Assembly: GCF_035046485.1 (NCBI RefSeq)
Contig: NC_085138.1
Location: 448,299,204 to 448,363,203, forward strand
Length of the DNA: 64,000 nucleotides
Direction of reading: 5' to 3'
DNA from: Aedes albopictus
Taxonomy: Eukaryota > Arthropoda > Insecta > Diptera > Culicidae
The notes below the pieces were generated by a model. The model did not search any database. It was given only the letters and a program-made list of their open reading frames with translations, and had not been told where the DNA came from. How positions within the stretch are numbered: the first letter of the stretch is position 1; every line of letters begins with the position of its first letter. The translations under genes and the position numbers were made by a program. This document shows positions 33,740 to 45,807 of the stretch, piece by piece.

Positions 33740-35090
33740 TTTTGGTCCTCTAAAATTGGAATGTAACGTAGACTAAATTGCAATCTTATTAGGCTTTGAT
33801 CCTACCATAGTTCTGACTGCAACCTCGTTGCAAGTCTCTCTATAGAACCGGTATGTCAGCCTGCATTTCCCATCCCAAAGACTTTCGTGGCCTTGTTGTT
33901 TACGATTCAGGCTTAGAAAAATTTCACCAGCAGAACTTAGAAGAATTTTGCCAGCTTTTCATGGCTGGTTTGCCCGGATAAAAACTAACCATAGGGTGTT
34001 TGGTGAAAACCATTCCTGCACCATACAGTGTACCAGCTACAATAATGTATATTGTAATGAAATGGTTCACTAAAAGCTTCGCACATTGTAGCTACTATAC
34101 ATTTACATTCGATTTTTATGTAACAATATATTATACTGTTTTCCTTACGTTTGAACCATTCACTTTTCCGAAACATTATTTTTCCGTGCATTATTAATTA
34201 TTTATTCAGTTTTAGATTTTTTCCGTGCTTTGTTTTGTTGATGTTTGTGACTTTTTTGATGCAAAGGAAAGGAAAGAAAAAAAGTGAATAAGTTGAAACA
34301 TCAATTTAAAAGTAAAAAGAAAATCGCGTTAAGTACTGTTCCTTTGAATTCCACTAAGAATCAAAGGAACAGTACTTAACGTGATTTTTTTTTACTTACG
34401 GATATTCCCCTAACAAGCCCAGGTTAATCATCATCATTAATTTAAAGTCAATAAAATGTTTAAATAAGTAGTAAACCAGATCTCTTAAGAACTGCAGATC
34501 CAAGAGATATGGTGGACTAAGTATGTAGAGTGCGATGAGAGGAATACGATTGACGTACTTTATCGTAGAGCCATCTTTAACATATGGACTGGACTGAATA
34601 CTGAAAGAAATTCTAATATAGGTTCGTCTGTGGATTCGCTTTTTAACCTAACTTATACTTGAATCAAACTTGACCGTTTTCTCATAAGTTGTTATGTATT
34701 TCCCCGTGTATTTCAAACTTTAGTCAAACTGGAGCCTCAATATTGCAATAACGGTTAAGCACGCTGTAATGATACTTATGTACCTCGTCACCCACTTCAT
34801 GCAACTACATTAGTGGTCTAATAATACTTAGCGCGCTCGGCATAGTTCCATCATGCCGCTCAAAGTGTTGCCACAAATAATGCTTAGTTTGCGAAACCCA
34901 GTTATCTGGCTGGTGGGGCATGGGAGCCTAAGCTTCAACTGTTAATGCAATCAGAGACTACTCAGACCTCGACTCAGACTTAGACGTGGGCGATCCAATA
35001 TGAAGGGTTATCCAAAACGCTCTGGAGAATTCCCAAAGCGCATTCTCATAATGCTAGTAAGCCTAAGATGCCATTAACAGGAGGAAAATG
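33740..35090. other. AT-rich DNA with a small hairpin, no supported gene
   Basis: Contains the hairpin at 34313-34396 and otherwise no recognised feature. Overlapping 65-68 codon frames on opposite strands near 33985-34197 are not supported. Confidence 0.3.
34313..34396. repeat. Short inverted repeat (arms about 36 bp)
   Basis: CGCGTTAAGTACTGTTCCTT and AAGGAACAGTACTTAACGTG are complementary around a loop of about 13 bases, with A/T-rich flanks that extend the pairing. Confidence 0.7.
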
Positions 35091-35560
35091 ACAAGATAAT
35101 ATAACATTATATGGTTTATGTAATGTAAACCAATACAACATAACAAAAGAGAACCATTCCAAAACCATGATTAAATTTATAACCAGTAGTGAAATTACAA
35201 TTAAAAACAATATATTTACGGTACATTTTATTGTTTGAAACCATATGTGTACCATACAATGTACGGTTTGTTAAAACCCACGTATCAGTATTTATAACAA
35301 TTCATTTACAATATAATGTATGGTTTTGCAAAAAAATATATATGGAGAAAAATATTTTTTTATATTGTTACGATACTTAACCACCCGTATAGTATATTGT
35401 AAAAATCTTATTTACAATTTACTGTATTGGGTTCTACATTACATTTTATTGTTTTTGTATTTTTATTTTTACAGTGGTGTCTATTGTAAAATATGGTTTT
35501 AAATAGTACTGTTACAATACAACGTTCGGTTTTTCTACTGTATTTTTTATTCGGGTGGTT
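35090..35560. repeat. Very AT-rich block with ACAATATA/GTATGGTTT words
   Basis: Recurring ACCATACAATGTACGG, TACAATATAATGTATGG and ATTGTAAAATATGG words suggest an old tandem or foldback repeat. Boundaries are unclear. Similar words (ACCATACAGTGTACC, ATGTATATTGTAATG) are at 34010-34110. Confidence 0.4.
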
Positions 35561-35639
35561 AAATGCAAAGTGTGGGGTTCATGATCGTGGGAATGTGTGC
35601 TGATTAATGACTTGATGACAGCACTGTGGCACCCCTCCA

Positions 35640-35852
35640 GGAGGTCCTTCTGGAATTGCACAGGAATTCTTACAAGAAACACTTCGTGATTTCTACACAA
35701 ATTTATGACAGGACTTCGCAAGAAGTTTTATGTGGGATTCCAAGGGAGTACTTGATGATTCTCTGGGGTTCTTTCAGAAGTTTCTTCTGAGATTCCTGAA
35801 GAGATTCCGTCCGTGATTCCTGCAAGAGTTCTTGCCAGGATTCCTCCAGGAA
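35640..35852. repeat. Diverged GGAATTCC-word array, first part
   Basis: CCTCCAGGAGG, TTCTGGAATTG and TTCCTGCAAGAGTTC words. Continues on the far side of the MITE at 35853-36070. Confidence 0.6.
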
Positions 35853-36070
35853 GTAGGGAATCACACCACTTGGGTGGTGGCTTCTATTTTCGTCTGTTTT
35901 CCGCTATAACTCAGTCAAATTTGAACCAAGTGACACAATTTTTGGAATGCGGTGAGATAGGTATAGATCTACCCAACAATTCAAGTCAACTGGATCAAAA
36001 TTGACTGAGTTATAGTGTAAAACAGACGAATATATGTATAAGCCACCGCCCAAGTGGCGCGATACCCTAC
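35853..36070. mobile_element. MITE with GTAGGG ends, 218 bp
   Basis: The left arm GTAGGGAATCACACCACTTG through TAACTCAGTCAA is mirrored by TTGACTGAGTTATAG through CCAAGTGGCGCGATACCCTAC, giving terminal repeats of about 67 bp. It is inserted in the word array. No target duplication could be decided. Confidence 0.78.
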
Positions 36071-36487
36071 TCCCGAGATCCCTCCAGAGATTATTTCTGG
36101 GATTTCTTAAGGAATACCTTGAGATTCCTAAAAGTTTCTTTTAAAATGACTTCCAGAAAGTATTCTTGGGAATTCTAGCAATTTTATCCGAGATTTCTTC
36201 GGGATTCCTCCAAAAGCTCTCTAGGGGATCATTTCAGGAGTTCTTTCTGAGATTATTTCAGAAACTCCTTCTAATAATTTGCCAGAGATTCCTACCAGGA
36301 AGTCTATGCGAGATTCCTCCCGAAGTTCCCGAAGGAATTCTCTATGAAATTCTTCTAGGAATCCTACTCCTTCTTCTGGGATTCTTTCAGGATCTACTGC
36401 TGGGATTTCTTCAAGAACTCCTTCCGGGATTCTTACGGTAATTTCCCTAGAAACTTTGTCCGGAATTCCTTCAAGAACCTCTTCCGG
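36071..36487. repeat. Diverged GGAATTCC-word array, second part
   Basis: The overlapping 91-codon forward frame (Leu/Phe-rich) and 89-codon reverse frame (Glu/Ile-rich) at 36166-36490 show how these arrays stay open on both strands. Neither is a protein. Confidence 0.7.
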
Positions 36488-36491
36488 CATT

Positions 36492-37144
36492 TGTTACAAA
36501 ACACAACATGAAACCCTACAAATGCAACGGCCCCACATTGGGCGCCATTTTACAAAAATAAAAGAAATTAATTATTACAAAGTATTAACACTTCACGGCA
36601 CACAGAACCTTATGAATGCACAATATACAGACATCACAAATTGACACAAGACAACACATAACATAAATGTGTCCTGCTATCCAGATGGATAACATCTTCC
36701 GATTACAGGATGACGAGGTTTCATGTATTGGATTGGGTCTATCGGTCATCCTGGAACTGTATTTTATTTGGCATTTTGCCTTTTAGTTCACAGCATTTGT
36801 TGCTGTGTTCATAGCTTGGTTTTGTCTAGGAAAACTAATCTTTATCGGGCACCCGTTTCGGGTTTCGACACTTGAGCTCAATAACTTGAAGTCCGTGGCA
36901 GGGAAAGGTTTTTGTCTCTATTACTTGACCTCTGCCCGAAATGGTCTGAAAGTTGGCAATCAATATTGGATTGCATTTCATGGTCCTCTAATTTCCAGAA
37001 CCCTATAAATGTGTATTAAAACTCGGGGAATCTTTACAAGTTAAAATAAAACATATAACACAAAGAACGCACGAATATAGAATTTATAACACATTTAACA
37101 ATTATTCTGTCTTATAATTGTAGCAAATATTTATACCCGTAACA
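36492..37144 (-). mobile_element. Solo LTR, 653 bp, with 4-bp TSD
   Basis: Starts TGTTACAAAACAC and ends CCCGTAACA (terminal repeat TGTTAC/GTAACA). CATT lies outside both ends (36488-36491 and 37145-37148), and word array lies on both sides. Near the left end the minus strand reads ATGGCGCCCAATGTGGGG, a TGGCGCC-type motif often found near LTR/primer-site junctions, which suggests minus orientation. No internal domain remains. Confidence 0.75.
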
Positions 37145-37148
37145 CATT

Positions 37149-38250
37149 TCTTCAGGAACTACTCCGGAATTCCATCGGGAGCTTCATCAGACATTCCTCC
37201 GGGAATTTTTCTGTAATTTCGTCAGGAACTCCTTCGCAGATTTCTTCGGAATTCCTTTTGGAACTCTTTCTGGGATTTTTCTTGGAAGTTATTCCGGGAA
37301 GTTCTTATGGAATTCTTTCAGAACTGCTTCCAGAATTTCCGCAGAAACTCTTTCTAGGATTCATCTTGGGACTGTTTTCTGGTTTCCTCCAAGAGTTCAG
37401 TTTGGAATTCCTGCAGACCATTCCTCTGTAAGATCATTCTGAAATTCTCTCAGATGTTGGAAATCTATCTGGAGTTGTTTGGGGAGTTTCTCCTACAGTT
37501 TATGATTATAACAATTCCCATGTAGTTCGTACAGAATTTCCTTGAGAAAATACTCCAGCAAGTTCCTTCTGGTTTTCCTTAGAAGCTATTAGGAGAATCT
37601 TGGATGAAATTCCTGGAGTATTCCCGGAACTCCATGTGAAATCCCGGAAGGAACCCCTTGAAGTCCCAGGAGGACTTTCAAAAGAAATCCTGGAAGAAGT
37701 TCCTGAGATGGAACCTGTTAGGAATCTCAGAAAAAAACTCCTGAAAAAAACCTCAGAGGGAACTTAAGAAGGAACCCTAAAAAGGTTCACAGATGTAGCT
37801 CCCTGAGGAATCATAAAGGAAATTCCTAGGGAAATCCTTTAGGGATCCTAGAAAAACATAGAGGAGGAACCACGGAAAGACTTCCTGGAAGGATCTCAGG
37901 AAAAATTGCAGGGATAATCATGGAAAGAGTATGTAATCCTAGAAGGATCTCGAAATTAATTTCTAGAGAAAATTCGGCACAAATTTTCAAAAAATCCAGG
38001 AACTTCTGAAGTATTCTCAGAAGATATTCCCCAAGCAAAGCAGGAAAGAAACGTTGGAAGAACTCCGTTAGTACTTCCTGGAGGAATCCTGGTAAGAGCT
38101 CTTGATGGTATCCCAGGTGGAACCTCTTTAGGAATCTCAGCAGAAGCTCATGGAAGAACCCCAGAAGAAACTTCTGAAGGAATCCTTTTTTATTATCCTC
38201 GGAAGAAGTCCCTGGGAATCTCTCAAGAATCTACTGAAGGAGTCCTGGAA
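37149..38250. repeat. Diverged GGAATTCC-word array, third part
   Basis: Continuation of the array across the solo LTR. Plus-strand words switch from TTCCTCCGGGAATT (37170-37600) to GGAACTCCTGAGG-type (37600-38250), another polarity change. Confidence 0.65.
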
Positions 38251-38252
38251 TA

Positions 38253-38350
38253 GGGCACAGCACCTTCTTTTTCACTCTTACAGAAAATTTGTAAACAACA
38301 AAGCCAAGAAACGTCAAAATCCCATACAAAATCAAAACAATGCAGTGTTC
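38253..38350. mobile_element. TA-flanked MITE, 98 bp, relative of 61750-61857
   Basis: Starts GGGCACAGCACC and ends ATGCAGTGTTC, next to TA at 38251-38252 and 38351-38352. It shares the core GTCAAAATCCCATACAAAAT with 61750-61857. Confidence 0.7.
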
Positions 38351-38518
38351 TATTGGGTCCACCGTGTACCCCTGATAACTTGAACGACACATCATAGCAA
38401 CCAATTGGATTCATTTTGAACTTCGTAGTCTTAGATGTTGATTTGTTTTGATTCTTCATTCCGTTTCACCACGTTCCAAGAGTCAAACGGCGTTCAAGTT
38501 TGAATGTTGTACGGAATA

Positions 38519-38796
38519 CTCTCTCTCTCTTCTTGGCGTAACGTCCTCATTGGGACAAAGCCTGCTTCTCAGCTTAGTGTTCTATGAGCACTTCCACAGT
38601 TATTACCTGAGAGCTTCCTCTGCCAATGACCATTTTGCATGCGTATATCGTGTGGCAGGCACGAAGATACTCTATGCCCAAGGAAGTCAAGGAAATTTCC
38701 TTTACGAAAAGATCCTGGACCGACCGGGAATCGAACCCGTCACCCTCAGCATGGTCATGCTGAATACCCGTGCGTTTACCGCCTCGGCTATATAGG
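38519..38796 (-). mobile_element. Feilai-type SINE, full length, 13-bp TSD
   Basis: Minus-strand copy with the TC/GA microsatellite tail at its left end, the body (TTGGCGTAACGTCC, AGCTTCCTCTGCCAATGACC) and an intact head, with B-box-side GGGAATCGAACCC and A-box-side CCGCCTCGGCTATA. GTTGTACGGAATA is duplicated exactly at 38506-38518 and 38797-38809, as expected from target-primed insertion. The least diverged copy in the window with the one at 6703. The 115-codon frame at 38448-38795 is spurious. Confidence 0.92.
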
Positions 38797-38829
38797 GTTG
38801 TACGGAATAGCGAGGGTCGAATAAAACAA

Positions 38830-39660
38830 AAGTGTTTTGTTTAGAAGCTGTGAAACCCACAAAGGGTAGATTACAGTCACCATATTACAGTTTGACGAAT
38901 AGAAAATCCTCAAAACTGGCAACTGGAATTTCTAACCAACAATACTGGCGAAATTAGTTCTAGTTTTTGACAGCCTTGGTGGTGCTTAACATTAATTTTT
39001 TATCTTCACGGTACAATATTAAACTCAAACCCAAGCTCTCTCGAACTGTCAAGTTCGATTGCCTCCAATAGACCTATTCACCAGACTGTAAAGAACCAAA
39101 AAAAGCTCACTGAATTGGTACAAGTTTTTCTGGCATCACTGCCAAACTATGAATAAAACACCATCTATCATCGCTTGGGTAGCCCAATGGGCAACAATAG
39201 TAGGAATCAATAATGAGTCATCATACACATTTAACAGTAACAGTGTCAGTGGGATGATTAACCAGCGCAGACAAATTGATGGATGAGAAGATCGTGCCTT
39301 CAACATTCGCTACTGAACGTGAATCAAGTTTCATTTTGGTTCATCCAACGAGCTTCATTAGGAATCCCAACAATTTCAGAAATTTGTCGAACTTTTCCAC
39401 TTAACAAAGAAGCAAATGTGATTCGATAACAAATTGAGATAAATCATACTTCAAGGCTAGTCGAGCGTAAGGAAACCTACTAGACTGGAAAACCAAATAT
39501 TGGACCCTATAGAAAGAACTCGTACTTATGGCGGTAAATCGTTCCTTGGCGGTCGGATGATGTATTCATTTTTAATTCCTAAATAAGCAACCAAAATAAA
39601 TGAAATTTAAGAATTCGGTTCCGTTGATTTTGAAAAACAACATTATTTACAATAAATATA
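38830..39660. other. Unannotated DNA, no supported gene
   Basis: Mixed-composition sequence without inverted ends, SINE boxes or a frame above 60 codons. Confidence 0.25.
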
Positions 39661-42180
39661 TCCCAGCAATACGCGGTCAGGTTGAACAGCGAGACATCAG
39701 AACGACAAAATCAGCATGCCATGACATTGTTGTATCGTTCAGCGAAGCCGACATACACTGGGGAAAAAAAAGGTGAGGGTGTTTTCTTTGGCGTTGTTAC
39801 AAAGGGGGACAGGGAAATTGTAAAACCGTGGTGGCATTGCGTATTTTTCCGATTCCGCTGTACTTGACTGCGTCTGAAAGTGAAGTCTGGCTAGACACGA
39901 CGTGGTTAGGGAAGGTTCCGGGAGACTAGCGATAAATATCAACTGCATTACAACATTACGGGGCCTATCGTCGAAGGGATGAACAATAGGCTGCGTCGAG
40001 CGGCTCCCTCTGGCTGGACATGGCATGGCAATGACTTACTTAATAATGAGAGTACACTGACTGGCGAGTGTCGCGAGTCCGTGGAATAGAATAAAAGACT
40101 TCCCAATGTGGGAAAGAGAAGCGGTGCGGGGGTTTGTCTAGGCTGCCCTTCCGTATGTTTGCGCTTTGTATTATGCGAAAGTCTATATTTTAATTACCAT
40201 CAGGCCAGACAGTATGAATGAAGAATGGCCAGTTTATGCATTATGAAGTACGTTAATGGTACTCTAGGGATGAATAGATAGTCAAAAATAGCCGAGAAGT
40301 CCTTGATTGGTGGAAGCTGTACTGAGATGGATACCATTACCGGTAAAAGTACGGTGGAACAAGAGTAGCGTTTCTATGAAAATATTCAAAAGCTTTAGAT
40401 TTCGATAAATGTAAATTTTAAACAACAATTTTTAATTTTTAAATAACAGATGAACTCAGCTTAAATGAAAAGGGTAAATCTCGATCGTAGCAGGCTGTGC
40501 ACGCGAGTGGTTGAATTTTCTAAACTGTCACGTGTTTTCTTTGCTCCGCGTTGTTTTGATTACGCCCGGCCGAATTTAGAAAGGCTAGTGGTACTATGTC
40601 TCGGAATTGATTCCCATACCTGAACTTTGAAGAACTTGAAAGTGCAACTTGTCAAAAGTAGTGGAACTATTGGTTACTTACTGTTCTTTCGAATGTTTAT
40701 TTGTAAGCCCTCGAAACCATAAACAAAATTGGATACACAAAGAGAGAGCGTTGCCCGATTTGAAATCACACACCATCCAGACAGATCTGGAAACCGTCGC
40801 GCCACGCTTCAGAAATCACGTGGTGAAGCCATCCTCGTGGTCCGTCATGCTTCTCAAAGGACGCCAACCCTCGACCAGTCTGTTGAACTCCCCAATAGTA
40901 GTTCAGCGACAACGTGACATCAAGTGAAAAAAGAAACGAATTTCCCTAGTGGGGATCATCATTCCGATGCTTAGCATGGTGCAAAGGACTTTTTGCTTCC
41001 TTTCCAGAGAGTAACCCAAAAACTAGACAAGGCGTCATACTGCTGCTATGCTATGTGTCTACGTCGGAGGGTCATCAGTATCATCATCCTTGTCTGCTGT
41101 CATTGTCAGTATGTAAAGTGTGCGGCGACAATCAGGACAAGCTCCCAGGGGCATGGACGGTGCACTTTGGCATAATGCACACACATATCAGACTCGCACA
41201 CGCTATTGTACCTACATGGAAGTGTAATGGGGGAAAGCGAATGCGACATACACGCTCCTCAGCCATGCAGGCCAGGGAGTGACAGCCAGGAAGCACCACA
41301 GCATAGAACATGCAAACTCACCCCTTTTTCGTTGTAGATGAAAAGCGTTCTGACTAGCCGACTCGCCGACTTCTGCGGCGAAAAGTACCTAGTTGTTGTA
41401 GGCCTTACTAGGCTGGTAAGGTGCGAGTAACAAGTAGAGCAGGAGCAGTCTGGCTTTCCCTCCCCTAGAATCGTAGCAGGCCTAGCTAGCGCCGCCAGAG
41501 GAATATAGATCGATAAATTAAAACAAAAATCTCGCACCACCGCATTTGGTTGCGCCAGTCAGTCAGTCAGAGTCAGAGCAGGCGGTGGACATTGGCGTAG
41601 TTAGGGCCGTTCTGCTTATCGTTTTCTCTTGTTACTTTTTATTTTGGCGATTTTGACTCTTTACACCAAGCGCTCTATTTTTACATATATTTTCAAGAAA
41701 AATGCCAAATTAAAATACATTGTTTATATCCTGAACATGAAAAAACCTTTTCTAGCATATTAAGGTTGTTTTATATGTTTTCTACTTTAACAGCCACCAA
41801 AGAAGCTCAAATTTGTATGAGAAAGAGCCCTTGGCAGTTTATTTCGGTTTTAGGCTTTAGCGAATGGTCTCGGTGCCTATTTCTTGTTGTGTAATTTTCA
41901 GGAAAGCCATTTTTTTGTTACTAGCAGTCCCGGCAAACGTCATACTGCCTGCCTACCCTATTTTTTGACATCCGGTTCCATGAAGAAATACCCCTCAAAA
42001 TGGAATTTCATTTTCATCATGGTCATTTTTTCCAATTATTTTTTCGTACAAACACGTCGGAGCCCTGGCGGAGTGCAACAGTGAAAGAATCATGTCGATC
42101 TGCTGACCCGTTCCCGAGCCTATTCGTGACATACAAACACCATTCCATTTTTATTTATATAGATATAATCTTAAATTAGT
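39660..42180. other. GC-richer, probably single-copy DNA
   Basis: No repeat family recognised apart from a short CAGT/CAGAGT simple run near 41555-41580. Frames of 60-95 codons occur on both strands (for example 39739-40026 minus, 40649-40927 plus, 41259-41540 minus), but none shows a domain and most overlap rivals. Could include regulatory or untranslated host sequence. Confidence 0.3.
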
Positions 42181-42480
42181 AGAGTGAGTTAGTGAGTTAA
42201 TCTTATTAATCCATTCACTCACGTGTCTCACGAGAGGTTGTTACATAAAAACTGAAATTCTAAAAAAATGCACAAAAAATAGGCGTCTAGGCTTTTTTGT
42301 GAAATCCCAGGTTGTGAGAGAGTAACTTGATGAATAAGTTAGTGAGTTGGTGAGTAGTGAGTCGGTTAGTTTGTGTGTTAAAAAAGGGGACTTTGGCGGG
42401 TGAATTGGTGAATGAGTTAATTATATGTCGTCGAAGTTGAGTCAGAGTGAACTGAGCGATATTTTGGTTAGGCAAAGATA
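42180..42480. repeat. Degenerate GTGAGTTAGT-type array
   Basis: GAGTTAGTGAGTT and GTTGGTGAGTAGTGAGTCGG words: the complementary-strand form of the ACTCACTAACTC array further right. Confidence 0.65.
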
Positions 42481-43001
42481 ATCAAAGCATTTCGACATCC
42501 CTGAGTTTTTCTACGCTATTTTCTATATCGAGGGCTTGTAGGACATTTTTTTTTTTGTTTTTATTTTTGTGTATTTTAACTAGTTGCTAATTCTACACTC
42601 GCTTGTAGGACATTTTTCCTAAACCGTTAAAAAACACGTGGTCTGTGATTGAGAGTTGGTGAATAAGTTATCTGAGTAATGAATAAGGTAAGCCTGCTAA
42701 TGTCTGCCAGAAACTCCCCCGCGAGAAAATGATGATGTGATTTCAGCGATTTTCTGAGGAGTGAAAATAAAACTCGGAAATCATCACGCAATCTTTAACA
42801 ACTCCGAGTGTAAGCTTGTCGCGCAGCGAGGAGTACGTCGAACACTCATAATTGCTTGTTGTGTTTCTCACGTCCACTGACACTCAAAAAGCACTTGCGT
42901 GTTTCCCTTCCATACAAATAAAGACTTGCTAGGCTCAAAACACACTCCTCTACCAGAAATCAACGATTGTTTGTTTTTTTTTCGGCGAAAGCAAGATACT
43001 A

Positions 43002-43216
43002 CCGTAAACCGGAGTCAAATTGATCTCCGGGTTGAAATTGATCAGTCGTTTTTCAAATAGATAAAGCATTTTTTGACTAGTTTCCTTACAATAAGCATTG
43101 AATATCAGATTCCGATAGCATAATACTTAAAAGGAAACATTAAAAAATATGCTTTTTCTAACGGAAAAACGTCTGATCAATTTCGACCCGAAGATCAATT
43201 TGACCCCGGTTTACGG
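43002..43216. mobile_element. CCGTAAAC-ended MITE, 215 bp, TA TSD
   Basis: Ends CCGTAAACCGGAGTCAAATT and AATTTGACCCCGGTTTACGG are imperfect inverted repeats, with TA at 43000-43001 and 43217-43218. The second inner repeat is GATCTCCGGGTTGAAATTGA / TCAATTTCGACCCGAAGATC. AT-rich centre, no protein. Nested in the ACTCAC-type array. Confidence 0.85.
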
Positions 43217-43259
43217 TACAGCATGTTGCAAATCTCTTTTGATTTTGAAGAATATTATC

Positions 43260-44790
43260 TAGCCTGGTAATTAATAAGTGAGTTGGTAAGTGCATGAATT
43301 GATGAGTGAGAGCAACCGAGTGAGAAATTAAAGCTCTAACGATTTGGTGAGTGAGATTTTGTGAGTGAGTGGGTTGATGCGTAACTGAATAAGCTAATAA
43401 GTGCAAGAGTGGGTGTGTCAATGAGTAAGTATCACGCTCATCCATTGTTTTTTTCGCTGACTCACTCATTTTCTCACACTACCACTCACTCACTCAATAA
43501 GTTACCCAATCACCCATTAACTCACTATCTAACTCACTCACTAATTACCATACTAACTCACCACATTACTCATTGACTCACACATTGACTTACTAACTCA
43601 CTAATTCACTAGCTCACCTGCTCACTCACTTATCAACTGAGGCAAAGGGGTATGAGTAACATTTTTGCCGATTTTGAGCTGGGTCTATAAGAACATTCTT
43701 CAGATTTCAAGCTTTAAGGGACTTCTCAAAGATTATTTTTACGATTATTAGTGAAATTACAATAAATCAGAGAAAATTGGGCCCTTTATGAAATACCGTA
43801 TGTTTTGTATGGGATGAATAAATGAAGAAAATTTAAACTTCATTTACTCGAAAGTGAAGTTTTTTCACTTACACCTCTTTGCTTCTAACTTCCTTAACTC
43901 ATTATTTATCGATAAATTATAATATAAATCTATACTAAATCACTACATCATTTGCAAATTAGCGCACTAACCAACTCACTCTCTCAATAAATTATTAACT
44001 CACTACACTACTCACTAATTACTTACTCACTCACTCAAACATACACATAAACTTATAAACACGCTTAATCACTTAACAATTCACTAAATCACTCATTCTC
44101 TTACTTGTTCACATACTCATTAGCTAAATAATTCTTCACATTACTGACGCATTCATTAAATTACTCAGTAACTGAAGATATCCCTACTTAACCCTCAAGC
44201 AGTCGCGTCTTCAGCTACCCTCGGTGACATCACGCTCACGCTGTGTACCACAAGTGTCACATACAAGTGTGCTTTTTTCATGGTACATGTAGTCAGTACA
44301 CGACGCGACCGCTCCCGGGTTAATCACTCATTTAGGTTCTAACTCACTCGCTAACAGAGCCACATACTCACCAACTCACTCGCTTACTTATGAGCTCTGC
44401 ATCGCAACCCGACTCACTCACTAATATACTAGCTCACTAATTATCCCACACCCACTCTCTCACTTACTTGATCGCTAACTCATTCATTTTTTCACACATT
44501 CATTCATCACTAGGCTGATTCAATCACCCATTCACGAAATTACTAGCTCACTCACTGGTTCACTTGCCCACTCACTCATCCACTTTTTTCTATTACTCCA
44601 CTCACTACTCATTAAATCTCTCACTTGCTTTTTAACTCACCGACTATCATGCTCACTATCTCATAAATCCACTCATTGGCTCACTTACTTATTTTCACTC
44701 ACTTTCTTACACATTTATGGACTTATTTACTTAATTACTTATAAACTAACTCACTCACTCATTAATTCACACTCATCAACTCTCTAAGGG
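43260..44790. repeat. Degenerate ACTCACTAACTC-type array (main block)
   Basis: Words TGAGTGAG/GTGAGTTGG dominate to about 43400, then ACTCACTCACTAATT and CACTAGCTCACC after 43450, so the array flips polarity near 43440. Period is loose (4-8 bases). It is interrupted by ordinary DNA at about 43640-43920 and 44180-44320. Confidence 0.75.
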
Positions 44791-44977
44791 TATGTTCCAA
44801 TTGGAGAATTAAAATTAATTTTCACTTAAACTTGACAGTTCGATTATTATTTCCTTGGAGAGGGTACTAACGCATAAGCGTACCACAAAAGGTTTAAACA
44901 GCGCCCTGAAAAGAGCACTGCAATAACGCATAAAGCGAAAGATAACCTATAGCTCATTACCACAGCGCACATTGGGC

Positions 44978-45750
44978 AAAATCAAGCCTAAAGGTGGAAA
45001 AAATTAATAACTTTCTTAATACAAGACCCTATGTGACCATCGATGGCATATTCGAAAGCAAATTTTCTCAAGAATTGGTTGGTGGATGATTCACGTACGG
45101 GCAACTACTCTGAAGCGAGTTATAGAGCCCGTTTCACCACAGTTCCCCCTAAAATTGGAGAATTTCTGCTATTTTACGGCATTTGTTATGATTTTAATGA
45201 TTTTTTCGCTGAGATACCATAGCCCCAACTCCATTGAGTAACGTTACATACATAAAGTAAATAAAATGTTGGAATTTTAGGGTATTGTGGGGTCAATTAG
45301 GCAATGGTAAATTTTCAAGGTAAAAATTCATTATTTATTTTTATTAATGATTTTTTACGTGGCAATAACTAAATGAATGATCGAATACACATGGAAACCA
45401 TTTTTGGCGAGTTTGATCTCAAATTGGAAATATTTGAGTTTCCACGCATACAAATATGAGTAGTTCTCCTCCTAATACCACCGATTCTAAACATTTCCAA
45501 ACGATGAGCCATTGCTTATATACTCCACAATTATCCTAAATGTTGTTTGCGCATAGCCTCATAGACGGGAGGTGGCGGCAGCATATAGTTTTAAGCTTAG
45601 TTTACCGAAACTCCCGTATAAACTTATTTTCTATTGTTTTTAAATTAAAACAACTTTAACTTGAAATTTCTATGCATGATATGAGTTAATATTGATGAAG
45701 AGCTAACCAGTCATATTTCTGCTTCCTATAAAATATGAAAATTTAGGGTA
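44978..45750. mobile_element. Partial third arm of the large foldback element
   Basis: Begins CACATTGGGCAAAATCAAG and follows the left arm of 12871-16214 for about 770 bp, with substitutions and small deletions (the TATGTGTATTCGATC region is shortened). It stops at the inner part of that arm, where a half MITE abuts. Inserted in the ACTCAC-type array. Confidence 0.85.
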
Positions 45751-45751
45751 T

Positions 45752-45807
45752 ATGGCCTCCACTTTATCATCTTATTCCACATCTAATACGATTACTGGTT
45801 GTCTGGG
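45752..45807. mobile_element. Right half of the CCCAGACAAC-family palindromic MITE
   Basis: TATGGCCTCCACTTTATCAT through ATTACTGGTTGTCTGGG matches the right half of 1714-1868. The left half is absent, and the fragment directly abuts the truncated foldback arm. Confidence 0.75.

Noticed and set aside
36166..36490. 91-codon hydrophobic frame resembling a membrane protein
   Set aside because: It is a translation of GGAATTCC-type words; an equally long frame overlaps on the opposite strand and similar peptides come from all such arrays.
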